A stretch of DNA of 43,273 bases, taken from Acidobacteriota bacterium. GTDB lineage: Bacteria; Acidobacteriota; UBA6911; JACOSC01. Positions 1 to 7,842 of this stretch are shown here, in pieces (position 1 is the stretch's first letter; the number at the start of each line of letters is the position of its first letter). The stretch covers positions 1-43,273 of the forward strand of contig JACOSC010000192.1 of assembly GCA_016179055.1 (NCBI GenBank). Direction: 5' to 3'. The notes below the pieces were generated by a model. It worked only from the letters and a program-made list of their open reading frames with translations. It was not told the origin of the DNA and searched no databases. The translations under genes were made by a program, and so were the position numbers.

Positions 1-2382
1 GACGCCTTCGCCATTCAAACCAACATCGTTCATGTGGATGGCAAGCGGCAGGTCTACATACCGATCTATCGCCAACCCGGAGCCAATACCATACAGGCGG
101 TCGAAGGGGTCAAAGCGGCCATCCCCCGCATCGCCGCACGCATCCCGTCCGGCATTAATCTTGATGTCATCTTCGACCAGTCTCACTATGTTCGCGAAGC
201 GATCGCCGGCCTGGAGACCGAAGGATTGCTCGGGGCGCTGTTGGCCTCGTTTATGGTGCTGATCTTTATCGGCAGTTTTCGCTCGATGGTCATCATTTTT
301 CTCTCGATCCCGCTCTCGGTGCTGGCGGCGTTCATCGGACTTTATTTCACGGGCGATACGATCAATGCGATGACGCTGGGTGGCTTGGCGCTGGCCGTCG
401 GTCGCCTCGTCGACGACTCGATTGTGGTTCTGGAAAACACCCATCGACATCTGAAAATGGGTAAGGGCGCGCGGGCCGCGGCCCGCGACGCGGCCGAAGA
501 GGTGGCCATGCCGGTGCTCGTTTCCACCATCACGACGATCGTCGTCTTCGCCCCGGTGATCTTCCTTTATGGTATGGGCAAGTATCTCTTCACCCCGCTG
601 GCCTTGGCCGTCGCCTTCTCCATGATGGCTTCGTATGTAATAGCCATGACGGTCGTCCCGGCGACGATGGCCTATCTTTACCGGCGCAGGCCTACGGAAG
701 ACGCGGACGAAGGGCCGTCGGCGTCTGAAGCGGAGACGACGGAAGAAAGGCCGGCGGCGCAGCCGGGTGGGATATTTGGCTATTTCGACCGGGCGTTTGA
801 AATGCTCCGCATGGGCTACGAATCCACGCTGGACTGGGCGCTCGGACATCGCCGCCGGGTTCTGATCGTCGCCGGTGTGTTATTCATCGGTGCGTTGGCG
901 CTCTATCCGCGCATCGGTCGGGAACTCTTCCCGCAGGTGGATGCCGGCCAATTTATGATACGTGTGCGTGGGTCGTCGGGTACGCGGGTCGAAGAGATGG
1001 AGAAGCTCATCGAGCGTATCGAGGCGGCGTTGCGCGAAGAAATTGCGGGCCGCGATCGCAAAACCATCATCTCTAATATCGGCGTCCTCTACGACTGGCC
1101 GGCCGCCTACACGCCGAACTCCGGCCCCCAAGATGCGTTTATTAACGTGCAACTAACGCCCGAGCGCACGCAGCGCGCGCAAGACTACGTGGCCAAGTTG
1201 CGCCGGGATCTGCCCGAGCGCTTTCCCGGCGTCGAATTGGCCTACGACACGGGTGGACTGCTCACCGCCGCGCTCAACTTTGGGCTGCCCTCGCCCATCA
1301 ACATTCAAGTGGAAGGCAATGACCTGCGCGTGGCCCGCGCACTGGCGGAGCAAATTCAATCGTTGGTGGAAAACATCCCGGGCACGGCCGATGTTCGTAT
1401 CCAACAGCGCCTGGATTATCCGCAAATTGACGTCAACGTCGACCGCGTCAAAGCGGCCTATCTCGGACTTACGCAGCAGGATGTGGTGAAGAATGCAGTC
1501 AGCGCGCTCAACTCCAGCATCAATTTCGATCCGGCGTTTTGGATCGACGATAAAACCGGCAATCACTACTTCGTGGGCGTTCAGTATCCAGAAGACCGTA
1601 TTAACGCCAAGGAGACTCTGGAAAACATCCCGCTCACCGGGGCGATGTCGGGCCATCCGACGCTGCTGCGGAATATCGCCGAATTCAAGCGCTCGACCGG
1701 ACCGCTCGAGGTCAATCATGTCAACATCGTGCGCGTGATCGATGTGTTTTCCAACGTGCAAGGTCGTGACGTCGGCTCGGTCGCCGGCGAAATTCAGCAG
1801 GCGATCGCTACGCTAAAACTTCCGGCCGGATATCGCGTGCAGATGCGCGGGGAAGTGGCGAGTATGGCGGAATCCTTTCAGAGTTTGTCTTTTGGACTGT
1901 TGCTGGCCACGGTGTTGGTGTATCTGGTCATGGTCGCCCAGTTCCGCTCGTTTCTCGACCCCTTCATCATTATGTTCGCCGTCCCGCTCGGGCTCATCGG
2001 AGTGATCCTGATTTTGCTTCTTACGGGCACCACCGTCAATATTCAGTCCTTCATGGGTGTGATCTTTATGGTCGGCATATCGGTTTCCAATAGCATCTTG
2101 CTGGTCGAGTTCGCCAATCGGCGACGGAGCGAGGGGCAGTCGATACGGGAGGCGGTGATTCAGGCGGGCGGCATACGGCTGCGCCCGATTTTGATGACCT
2201 CCTTGGCCGCCGTGATCGGTCTGCTCCCTATGGCCTTAGGCGTAGGTCATGGGGCAGAGGCCAACATGCCGCTGGCGCGGGCCGTGATCGGCGGACTGAC
2301 GATTTCTACCGTTCTCACCCTCCTCGTGGTTCCCGTTCTGTACACGCTGCTCAAGCGCGAAGAGAGGACCACCGGTTTGTAG
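1..2382 (+). CDS. RND efflux permease, AcrB/HAE1-like, 5'-truncated by window
   Basis: Inner-membrane, proton-driven pump subunit of a tripartite RND efflux system. The reading frame is open from base 1, so the N-terminal part (first transmembrane helix and first porter half) lies outside the window; 793 residues are visible of about 1,050 usual. The segment with LVDDSIVVLENTHRH matches the helix that carries the two proton-relay aspartates in AcrB-type pumps, and the C-terminal half ends with the usual run of membrane helices (QFRSFLDPFIIMFAVPLG onward). An unusually charged, Glu-rich linker (about residues 235-257 of the visible part) lies between the two halves. It is followed by adaptor and outer-membrane genes in the same direction. 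Substrate cannot be told: drug/amphiphile type is more likely than heavy-metal type, but this is only family resemblance. Confidence 0.93.
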   Translation, partial: DAFAIQTNIVHVDGKRQVYIPIYRQPGANTIQAVEGVKAAIPRIAARIPSGINLDVIFDQSHYVREAIAGLETEGLLGALLASFMVLIFIGSFRSMVIIFLSIPLSVLAAFIGLYFTGDTINAMTLGGLALAVGRLVDDSIVVLENTHRHLKMGKGARAAARDAAEEVAMPVLVSTITTIVVFAPVIFLYGMGKYLFTPLALAVAFSMMASYVIAMTVVPATMAYLYRRRPTEDADEGPSASEAETTEERPAAQPGGIFGYFDRAFEMLRMGYESTLDWALGHRRRVLIVAGVLFIGALALYPRIGRELFPQVDAGQFMIRVRGSSGTRVEEMEKLIERIEAALREEIAGRDRKTIISNIGVLYDWPAAYTPNSGPQDAFINVQLTPERTQRAQDYVAKLRRDLPERFPGVELAYDTGGLLTAALNFGLPSPINIQVEGNDLRVARALAEQIQSLVENIPGTADVRIQQRLDYPQIDVNVDRVKAAYLGLTQQDVVKNAVSALNSSINFDPAFWIDDKTGNHYFVGVQYPEDRINAKETLENIPLTGAMSGHPTLLRNIAEFKRSTGPLEVNHVNIVRVIDVFSNVQGRDVGSVAGEIQQAIATLKLPAGYRVQMRGEVASMAESFQSLSFGLLLATVLVYLVMVAQFRSFLDPFIIMFAVPLGLIGVILILLLTGTTVNIQSFMGVIFMVGISVSNSILLVEFANRRRSEGQSIREAVIQAGGIRLRPILMTSLAAVIGLLPMALGVGHGAEANMPLARAVIGGLTISTVLTLLVVPVLYTLLKREERTTGL

Positions 2383-2586
2383 AGTTCCCATAAAGACCCG
2401 CCCCGTGGGTTTGATGTGAGGGAGTTGTTCATGCCCCTTGATGGGGCGCCACGAAGAATGAACACAGCAACGACGCGCCTGGGAGCGCCCCGACTACCGT
2501 CGGGGCAAGGGTGGACTCGTTCGCGACGGGACTCGCCGGCAGAGATGCCGGCGCCACTATGAATTTTCAGGGGAGATAAAAGGGGA
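2383..2586. repeat. Intergenic palindromes (REP-like)
   Basis: Non-coding gap between permease and adaptor genes. It holds a perfect 7-bp hairpin with a 4-nt loop (CCCCGAC/GTCGGGG, 2488-2505) and a repeated GCCGGC pair (2535-2540 and 2547-2552). Such GC-rich palindromes recur in other gaps of this window (5240-5254, 29246-29463). They may act as REP-like repeats or attenuate transcription between pump genes; no T-run follows, so a classical terminator is not supported. Confidence 0.5.
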
Positions 2587-3798
2587 ATGTATAAAAACGG
2601 AATACGCAGGCTCGGAGTCAGATTTGGGTTCCTTTGGCTGGGTGCGCTGACGACACTCTTGGTTTCTTGCTCCGGCCGGTTTTCGGACGCCGGCAAAGCC
2701 GCGTCGAAGGCGGGTATGAAGGCTCGCAAATCAGCGGTTACGGTACAGGTGGTTAAGCCGGAGCGAAAGGATTTGGTACGGAAAATTACGCTGCCGGGCA
2801 GTCTCACCGCTTACGAGCAAGCCACGCTCTATGCCCGTGCGGCCGGGTATCTCCAATCGATAACCGTCGATAAAGGGGATGCGGTAAAAAAGGAGGCGGT
2901 GCTGGCGGTCATCGAAGCGCCGGAAGTGGAGAAGGATCGCGAGCAAGCCCAGGCCCAGTATGAGGAAGCTAAAGCGCACCTCGAGCAGGCCAAAGCCGAT
3001 CACGAACAGGCGCAAGCAGAACATGGGCTTCAGGAAATAACCTATCGAAGAATCAAGGACGTGCGCGAGCAGGAGCCCGACGTCATCCCCCAGCAGGAGG
3101 TGGATGTGGCGCGCGGCCAATTTGAAGTGACGCGGTCTAAAATGGGCGTGGCGAAGTCCAAAATTGCGGCGGCGGAAGCTAAAATGAACACGCTTCGCGC
3201 CGCGCTGGAGCGGTCTGCCACGCTGGTAAACTATGCCACCCTTAAGGCGCCTTTTCACGGGATCATCACGCAGCGATTCGTAGATACGGGCGCGTTAATT
3301 CAAACCGTGTCGCCGCTGGTCACGATCATGAACATGGATACCCTTCGTCTCTACCTGGAAGTGCCCGAGCGAGAGGTGCCTTTTGTACGCCGAGGGAATA
3401 CGGTGACCGTGACGGTGGATGCGCTGCCCGGAAGAACCTTCTCCGGTACCGTGGCGCGATTTGCCACGGCGCTGGACCCGGCCACGCGCACGATGAAGAC
3501 GGAAGTTCAGATACCCAACCGAGACCATACCTTGCGGCCGGGTATGTATGGGCATGTAGCCATGGAACTGGAAACGCACGCCCACGCCATAACTATTCCG
3601 GCCGGCAGTCTGACGGTGGAGGGAGACAAGATATTTGTTTTCACTGTGGTGAATAACCAGGCTAAAAAAGTGGCGGTCCGCTCTGGTTACGATGACGGTA
3701 CACGTGTGGAGATCCTAGAGGGCCTATCGGGCCATGAGGACATCATCCTTACCAAAAGCGGCCTTACCGAAGGCGTGGAAGTGAAAGTCGTCTCGTAA
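2587..3798 (+). CDS. RND efflux periplasmic adaptor (HlyD/MFP family) lipoprotein
   Basis: Membrane fusion protein linking the RND pump to the outer-membrane channel. The N-terminus has a hydrophobic segment ending in a lipobox-like LVSC (about residue 28), so it is probably lipid-anchored. Next come a beta-barrel/lipoyl start (LPGSLTAYEQATLYARAAGY), a long Glu/Ala/Gln-rich coiled-coil hairpin (about residues 115-205), the returning lipoyl half (ATLKAPFHGIITQRFVDTGA) and beta-barrel plus membrane-proximal domains. Length of 403 residues is normal. The ATG is preceded by a GGGGAGA/AGGGG purine stretch. It sits between permease and TolC-like genes, all on +, and is expected to be co-transcribed with them. 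Confidence 0.93.
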   Translation: MYKNGIRRLGVRFGFLWLGALTTLLVSCSGRFSDAGKAASKAGMKARKSAVTVQVVKPERKDLVRKITLPGSLTAYEQATLYARAAGYLQSITVDKGDAVKKEAVLAVIEAPEVEKDREQAQAQYEEAKAHLEQAKADHEQAQAEHGLQEITYRRIKDVREQEPDVIPQQEVDVARGQFEVTRSKMGVAKSKIAAAEAKMNTLRAALERSATLVNYATLKAPFHGIITQRFVDTGALIQTVSPLVTIMNMDTLRLYLEVPEREVPFVRRGNTVTVTVDALPGRTFSGTVARFATALDPATRTMKTEVQIPNRDHTLRPGMYGHVAMELETHAHAITIPAGSLTVEGDKIFVFTVVNNQAKKVAVRSGYDDGTRVEILEGLSGHEDIILTKSGLTEGVEVKVVS

Positions 3799-3853
3799 GC
3801 CGAGGGGTGTCCGGCGAGCCCATGGATCAATTCTAGAGAGAGGGCATGTTGTC

Positions 3854-5161
3854 ATGAAATTGAAAAGTCAAGCCATTGCTCTGCTCGGGGTGTTTCTTTG
3901 TCCACTGGGTTTGGTCTGGGGAGAAGAGCAGGGGCTAGAGATTCTGACGCGGCGGCGAGCGATTGAGATCGCGCTGGGGAAGCACCCGAGTTTGAAAAGA
4001 GCAGAGCGCACGATCGCGGCGGCCGCGGCGCGCGTGAAGCAAGCGAAATCCGCCTACTATCCGCAGATCGGCGCGGCGGGCCTGGCTAAGCAGGGGCTGT
4101 CCGGAGCCGCGGCCTCCGGCTTGGGACTCAAGGGGCTGGTAGCCTCACCGCTTTACCGTGACCTCGGAAGTTCGGGCAGCGTCTTCCAAAATCTCTTTGA
4201 TTTTGGCCGCACGCGCCATACCCTGCAAGCCTATCAATTGATCGCGGAATCCACACGAGAAAGTGCCCGAGAGCAAAAGGCCAAAGTGATTTTAGACGTC
4301 GAAGCCGCTTATTATTCCACGCTACAGTCGCAGCGTTTGGTCCAGGTCGGTGAAAGAACCGTCGAACAACGGCAGCGGATCGCTCGCCAAGCGGAGGTCT
4401 ATTATAAGGCGGGTTTGAAATCCAAGCTCGATGCCGGCCTCGCCCTAATTAATTTATCCGAAGCGGAGTTGGACTTAGTGGCCGCCCGCCATGCCTTGCA
4501 GAACGCGTTTGCGCAGTTAAATAAGGCTATGGGAGTTCATGGCCCCGCTCACCATAATCTGGAAGACCCCACGATCAAAGTGGAAGCCCCCAGGCAGTTC
4601 GACGAATTAGCAAGCCTGGGGCTGCGGAATCGGCCGGAGATTCTGGCTATCGATGTCAGGATTCAAGCGCTGGAGGAAGTGGTAAAGCGGCAGGAGAGTA
4701 ACTTGAAGCCCAAGTTGGCGGCGTTCTGGAGCAGCGGTTGGGTGCGATTCAGCCAGTTGTCGCTGGGACGGTTGATGGTCGGCGCGTTCGGGTTCGACCT
4801 GCCCATTTTCACCGGTGGCGCGCTGAAAGGCCAAGTCGAAGAGGCGCAGGCCGAACTCGGGCAAGCTCAAGCCCAGCGCGAGGAACTGGCGCAAGATATT
4901 CGCTTAGAAATGGAAAGGGTCTATACAGGCCTGATCCAGGAAATGGAGACAGTGAAAGTGAGCGAGCAGTTGGTCCGGCAAGCGCAGGAAGCGATGCGAC
5001 TGGCCCAGGTAAGATATCGGGTCCAATTAGGCTCCTTCCTTGAACTAGCCCAAGCCCAGTTAGCCGTGACCAATGTGGAGACCCAATACGCGCGGGCGCT
5101 GTACAACTACAAAATAGCCGAGGCTAAGCTGCGCTACGCCACAGGAGAGAGCAGCCGATAA
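3854..5161 (+). CDS. TolC-like outer-membrane efflux factor
   Basis: Outer-membrane channel of the tripartite pump. A signal peptide (residues 1-23, ending near LVWGEE) precedes two copies of the OEP helical repeat: the first around RRRAIEIALGKHPSLKRAER, the second around RNRPEILAIDVRIQALE. Long alpha-helical, Gln/Ala-rich stretches (for example QVEEAQAELGQAQAQREEL) form the periplasmic tunnel. The 435-residue length is typical. The start at 3854 has a purine-rich stretch (GAGAGAGGG) some 10 nt upstream; an ATG nine bases earlier is out of frame and stops at once. It closes the 1-5161 efflux operon. Confidence 0.92.
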   Translation: MKLKSQAIALLGVFLCPLGLVWGEEQGLEILTRRRAIEIALGKHPSLKRAERTIAAAAARVKQAKSAYYPQIGAAGLAKQGLSGAAASGLGLKGLVASPLYRDLGSSGSVFQNLFDFGRTRHTLQAYQLIAESTRESAREQKAKVILDVEAAYYSTLQSQRLVQVGERTVEQRQRIARQAEVYYKAGLKSKLDAGLALINLSEAELDLVAARHALQNAFAQLNKAMGVHGPAHHNLEDPTIKVEAPRQFDELASLGLRNRPEILAIDVRIQALEEVVKRQESNLKPKLAAFWSSGWVRFSQLSLGRLMVGAFGFDLPIFTGGALKGQVEEAQAELGQAQAQREELAQDIRLEMERVYTGLIQEMETVKVSEQLVRQAQEAMRLAQVRYRVQLGSFLELAQAQLAVTNVETQYARALYNYKIAEAKLRYATGESSR

Positions 5162-5390
5162 TCGATTAACGAACTAAGTCGACTATGGCATTACGCGGCT
5201 TGGATAACTCTTTGTTGAAGGTATCTGTTCAGCCGCCATCGTCCCGTAGGGACGGTTGACTTTAGGCCGGCATTCCTGGCGGCCCCGCGTAGCGACGCTT
5301 GAATACCGGGCCGCGCCGGGTCAACCGCCGCTATGCAGCAGAAGGGATATACAGGTATAACTGAAGTACGATTTTGACCGAGGCCACCGG
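5162..5390. repeat. Intergenic gap with short palindromes
   Basis: Gap between convergent genes (efflux factor on +, selenoprotein on -). It contains a perfect CGTCCC-GTA-GGGACG hairpin (5240-5254) and further GC-rich half-palindromes (CCGGGCCGCGCCGG region near 5310). This could serve as a bidirectional terminator, or be a copy of a dispersed repeat; no long T-run is present on either side. No gene seen. Confidence 0.45.
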
Positions 5391-6464
5391 CTAGCGGTGT
5401 CGAATTGCTTCGGGCGCGCGCGTAAAATCCATCGGCACGACCTTCAGATTCCAGGACACTGGAACTTGCGTGGGCAGATAGCATTTCTGACGGTCACAGG
5501 CCTGATACCGCAACTGGCCTTCGATGGTGAGGTCCTTGCCAGAGCCCAACGAGCCGATGAAAGCGCGGTCGGCGGTGATCACCACATCTTGAATGATTTT
5601 GAATTTTCCTTCGAATACCGGAACTTTTTCTTTGATGGCCGGCAGAAAGAGAATCTTCGAGGCAGGATACTGCGGCGGGCGGAGCGCAAATTCCACCGAC
5701 GGCTTCAGCTCCAGAGCGATGGGCCGGTAGCCCGTCACCCCCGGTGCATACACGTGAACATCGGCCGGGAGGGCGACATCCACGCTCAAAGAAACGCGAC
5801 TGCCCGGTCCGACAGGCGAATCCGATACGTGGAGACGCAGCTCCATATGCGGCGCCTCGACCCGGCGCGCATTGGTATCTACCAACTCGGGGAACAGTTT
5901 CATCATGAGGTTTCCGGCGGTAAATCGATTCGTGTAGGCGTCCTCGAAGAATTTTTCTTTTACAACACCCTGAGGATCCACATACAGGAAGCCAGGGTGC
6001 GCCATGCCTTGGCTCATGTCCGTGGCGGTCGTGTTCAGTAGGCCAAACTTCGTGATGATTTCCGAACCTGCATCCGAGAGCAAGGGGTATGCGATCTTCT
6101 GGCGCTGTGCAAAATCTTTCAGAATGGCTTCGCTATCGTAACTGATCGCCGCCAAGCCCAAGCCGTGCGCGGCGAAGCGCTTCTGGGCCTGTTGCAACTG
6201 TACCAGTTGCATTTTACAAAAGGGTCACCAGTCGGCGGAGCGAAAGAAGAGCAACACCAGCCCCTGCGGTCCGGCGAGCGAGGTCAGGGTTTGGATATGG
6301 CCAAATTGGTCCCGCGCCTGGAACGATGGAATCGTTTCACCGGGCTTAGGTCCCAGGCTGGTACGGGTTGATTGTGCCCTCCCATCGCCGACGCTGGTGA
6401 GCCACCCTACCAGCATGATGAGCAAGAGCCCTATCGGACGCTTCATCATCATTAAACTCTTCAT
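5391..6464 (-). CDS. Selenoprotein: AhpC/TSA-thioredoxin-fold domain fused to DsbD-alpha-like domain (in-frame UGA)
   Basis: A 357-residue exported protein if the UGA at 6227-6225 is read as selenocysteine (residue 80). A signal peptide (about residues 8-30) is followed by an AhpC/TSA-like fold whose active site reads FRSADW-U-PF-C-K, so the first Cys of the CxxC/peroxidatic position is encoded by TGA and the second is Cys83. The frame continues without shift across the TGA and the downstream part keeps homology (LQLQQ helix, AAISYDS strand, HPGFLYVDPQG). The C-terminal half (about 190-350) resembles the DsbD N-terminal immunoglobulin-like domain, with a Cys pair at 323 and 328. Likely role: periplasmic thiol peroxidase or disulfide exchange. 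A hairpin follows the UGA. The start may instead be the Met at codon 5, which has GAAGAG just upstream. A true nonsense mutation is the alternative. Confidence 0.85.
6193..6211 (-). promoter_or_regulatory. SECIS-like hairpin of the 5391-6464 selenoprotein
   Basis: On the minus strand TGCAACTG-GTA-CAGTTGCA forms a perfect 8-bp stem with a 3-nt loop. Counting the U of UGA as 1, it occupies +17 to +35, with GGU at the apex (+24 to +26). Bacterial SECIS elements lie within the coding region just after the UGA and usually carry GG or GU in the apical loop that SelB reads. Position and apex fit; binding is inferred. Confidence 0.72.
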
Positions 6465-6562
6465 AGCAAGATAGCATAGCTAATAGCTGATGCATTTACC
6501 AATCTTTCGCTCACCATCGGCGATTAGGACGGTCCGTTTCCTCCGCCTCCTAGCCCTTGTCT

Positions 6563-6594
6563 ATTGGTCGCCAAGCGCTAAGAATAACTTCCCA
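6563..6594 (-). promoter_or_regulatory. ECF-type promoter-like motif, copy 2
   Basis: Minus-strand TGGGAAGTT, 12 nt, then TGGCGACCAAT, about 100 nt upstream of the selenoperoxiredoxin start. The same arrangement occurs at 39679-39710 and 40648-40676, each oriented toward the next gene. The GGGAAGTT box resembles the GGAAC-type -35 of ECF sigma factors. Function is inferred from recurrence. Confidence 0.5.
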
Positions 6595-7020
6595 GATTCT
6601 GAATCTTTCCATAGTTTATGCCGGGTCGATGAATTTGTATAATAAACCGTGGAGGATTGGGACACGTTTTGGTTTAAGGTCATGCATTATGTGGCTTAAA
6701 AGTTTACATCAGGCTGGGGTCACACCCTAGAAGTCCTCTCCCGCAGGCTCTAGGCCTGCTCATTAATATTCCGCATCATCTCTATAAATTCGGAAATCTG
6801 GCTGTCCGGCTACGGAATGCGAAACAAGATCGTCCCGATTTCGCGCGGTAGATCCGTCTCGCAGAGGCTCGTCTTCGCTCGGCGTCGGCTCCGCATCGAG
6901 GGATAGAGTTGCTTTATTAGTCCCTTGCTCGGTCTAAAACCTTCGCCTTTAGGCGGAAAAGCTTTTAGCCGCCCAACTCCTGCTCCTCCAGCCCTTCTCT
7001 CTCTAGGTTTTCGGCCCCGG

Positions 7021-7072
7021 TTTCTTGGCCTTCATGGATTGAGATAACCGAAATTATGAAAAGGATTCAAGA
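7021..7072. repeat. Dispersed ~50-nt intergenic repeat, copy A
   Basis: Consensus is roughly TTTCTTCGGCCT, a short variable part, TTGGGATGACCGA, then AAAAGGATTC. Other degenerate copies lie at 28155-28210, 31591-31643 and 35206-35253, all in or at gene edges. It resembles the GTCATCC...GAAGCG-type repeats common in some environmental genomes; function unknown. Confidence 0.45.
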
Positions 7073-7326
7073 AGAGAGGTTCGGTTTGAGGACGTCCCTT
7101 CTACTTTGAGCCCGATCGCCCATCAGGTAGTTCACGGCTCCACAGATGAAGTCGTCATTGGGTTTAATTGTCAATAGATCGAACAAGCCTTTCGATCCTA
7201 AGAATTTGATTCAAAATCGAATCCCTTTTACAGATGGAGGCATCCCAAGTGCGGGGCTCAAACCTCTCGGTTTAGATAAGCGTTTCGTTGCGCTAACGGT
7301 GACGGCGATAATTCCAAGGGGGTTTT

Positions 7327-7842
7327 ATGATAAAAGCCGACGAGTTAAGTGACGCGTTGAAGAAAGAGATTGTCGGGCAGGACAAGGCGGTGGAAATGTT
7401 GGTGCGATCGGTCGTAATCGCCGACATGGGAAGCTGCGACTCGAACCGTCCCCAAGGAACGTTCCTCTTCTTAGGCCCGACGGGCACCGGTAAGAGCCAG
7501 CTCGGCCGCTCCCTTGCCAAAATAATTCCTGGCAGTGAGAAGGAAGCGTTCTCGATTAACTGTACCGAATTTAAAAATCCACACGACGTGGCCAAGCTGA
7601 CCGGCGCCCCTCCAGGATACGTCGGGCACGACCAACCGCCGTTTCTAACACCGGAAAAGCTAGCCAAAAACCATACCATAGTTATTTTTGAAGAACTGGA
7701 CAAGGCCGACCATGCGCTCCTTGACCTGTTGCTGCAGATCCTCCCGCGCCTTCGGCATCAAACTGTGCCCTCTTTATTACCCAATTCCGTGGACGGTTAC
7801 TGGCGAGATAGTATCTCCGGAGTTCTGTCATGGACTTTTTAG
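7327..7842 (+). pseudogene. Truncated Clp/Cdc48-type AAA+ ATPase fragment
   Basis: The first 139 or so residues match the second AAA module of ClpA/ClpB-type ATPases: IVGQDKAVEML, Walker A GPTGTGKS (residues 50-57), the pore-loop region GAPPGYVGHD, and a Walker B-like IVIFEELDKAD in which the usual Asp-Glu is Glu-Glu. Homology stops abruptly after LLDLLLQIL, where family members continue with the sensor 1 and lid parts; the last 32 residues look unrelated, and the next gene begins inside them. At 171 residues it lacks sensor motifs and could not work as a normal ATPase. The start has AAGGGGG close upstream. Probably a decayed gene whose 3' part was replaced by the sensor-kinase gene; a small stand-alone product cannot be excluded. 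Confidence 0.68.

Larger units (their letters stand above)
6465..7326. other. 862-nt divergent intergenic region
   Basis: Lies between the selenoprotein gene (-) and the AAA fragment (+). I find no convincing gene or tRNA here. It holds the promoter-like motif at 6563-6594 pointing to the selenoprotein and one copy of a dispersed ~50-nt repeat at 7021-7072. The base composition is more AT-rich than the neighbouring genes. Confidence 0.55.

Noticed and set aside
880..1761. Long antisense ORFs inside the RND permease gene and similar ones inside other genes
   Set aside because: They lack family motifs and RBSs and arise from the high GC content opposite real coding frames.
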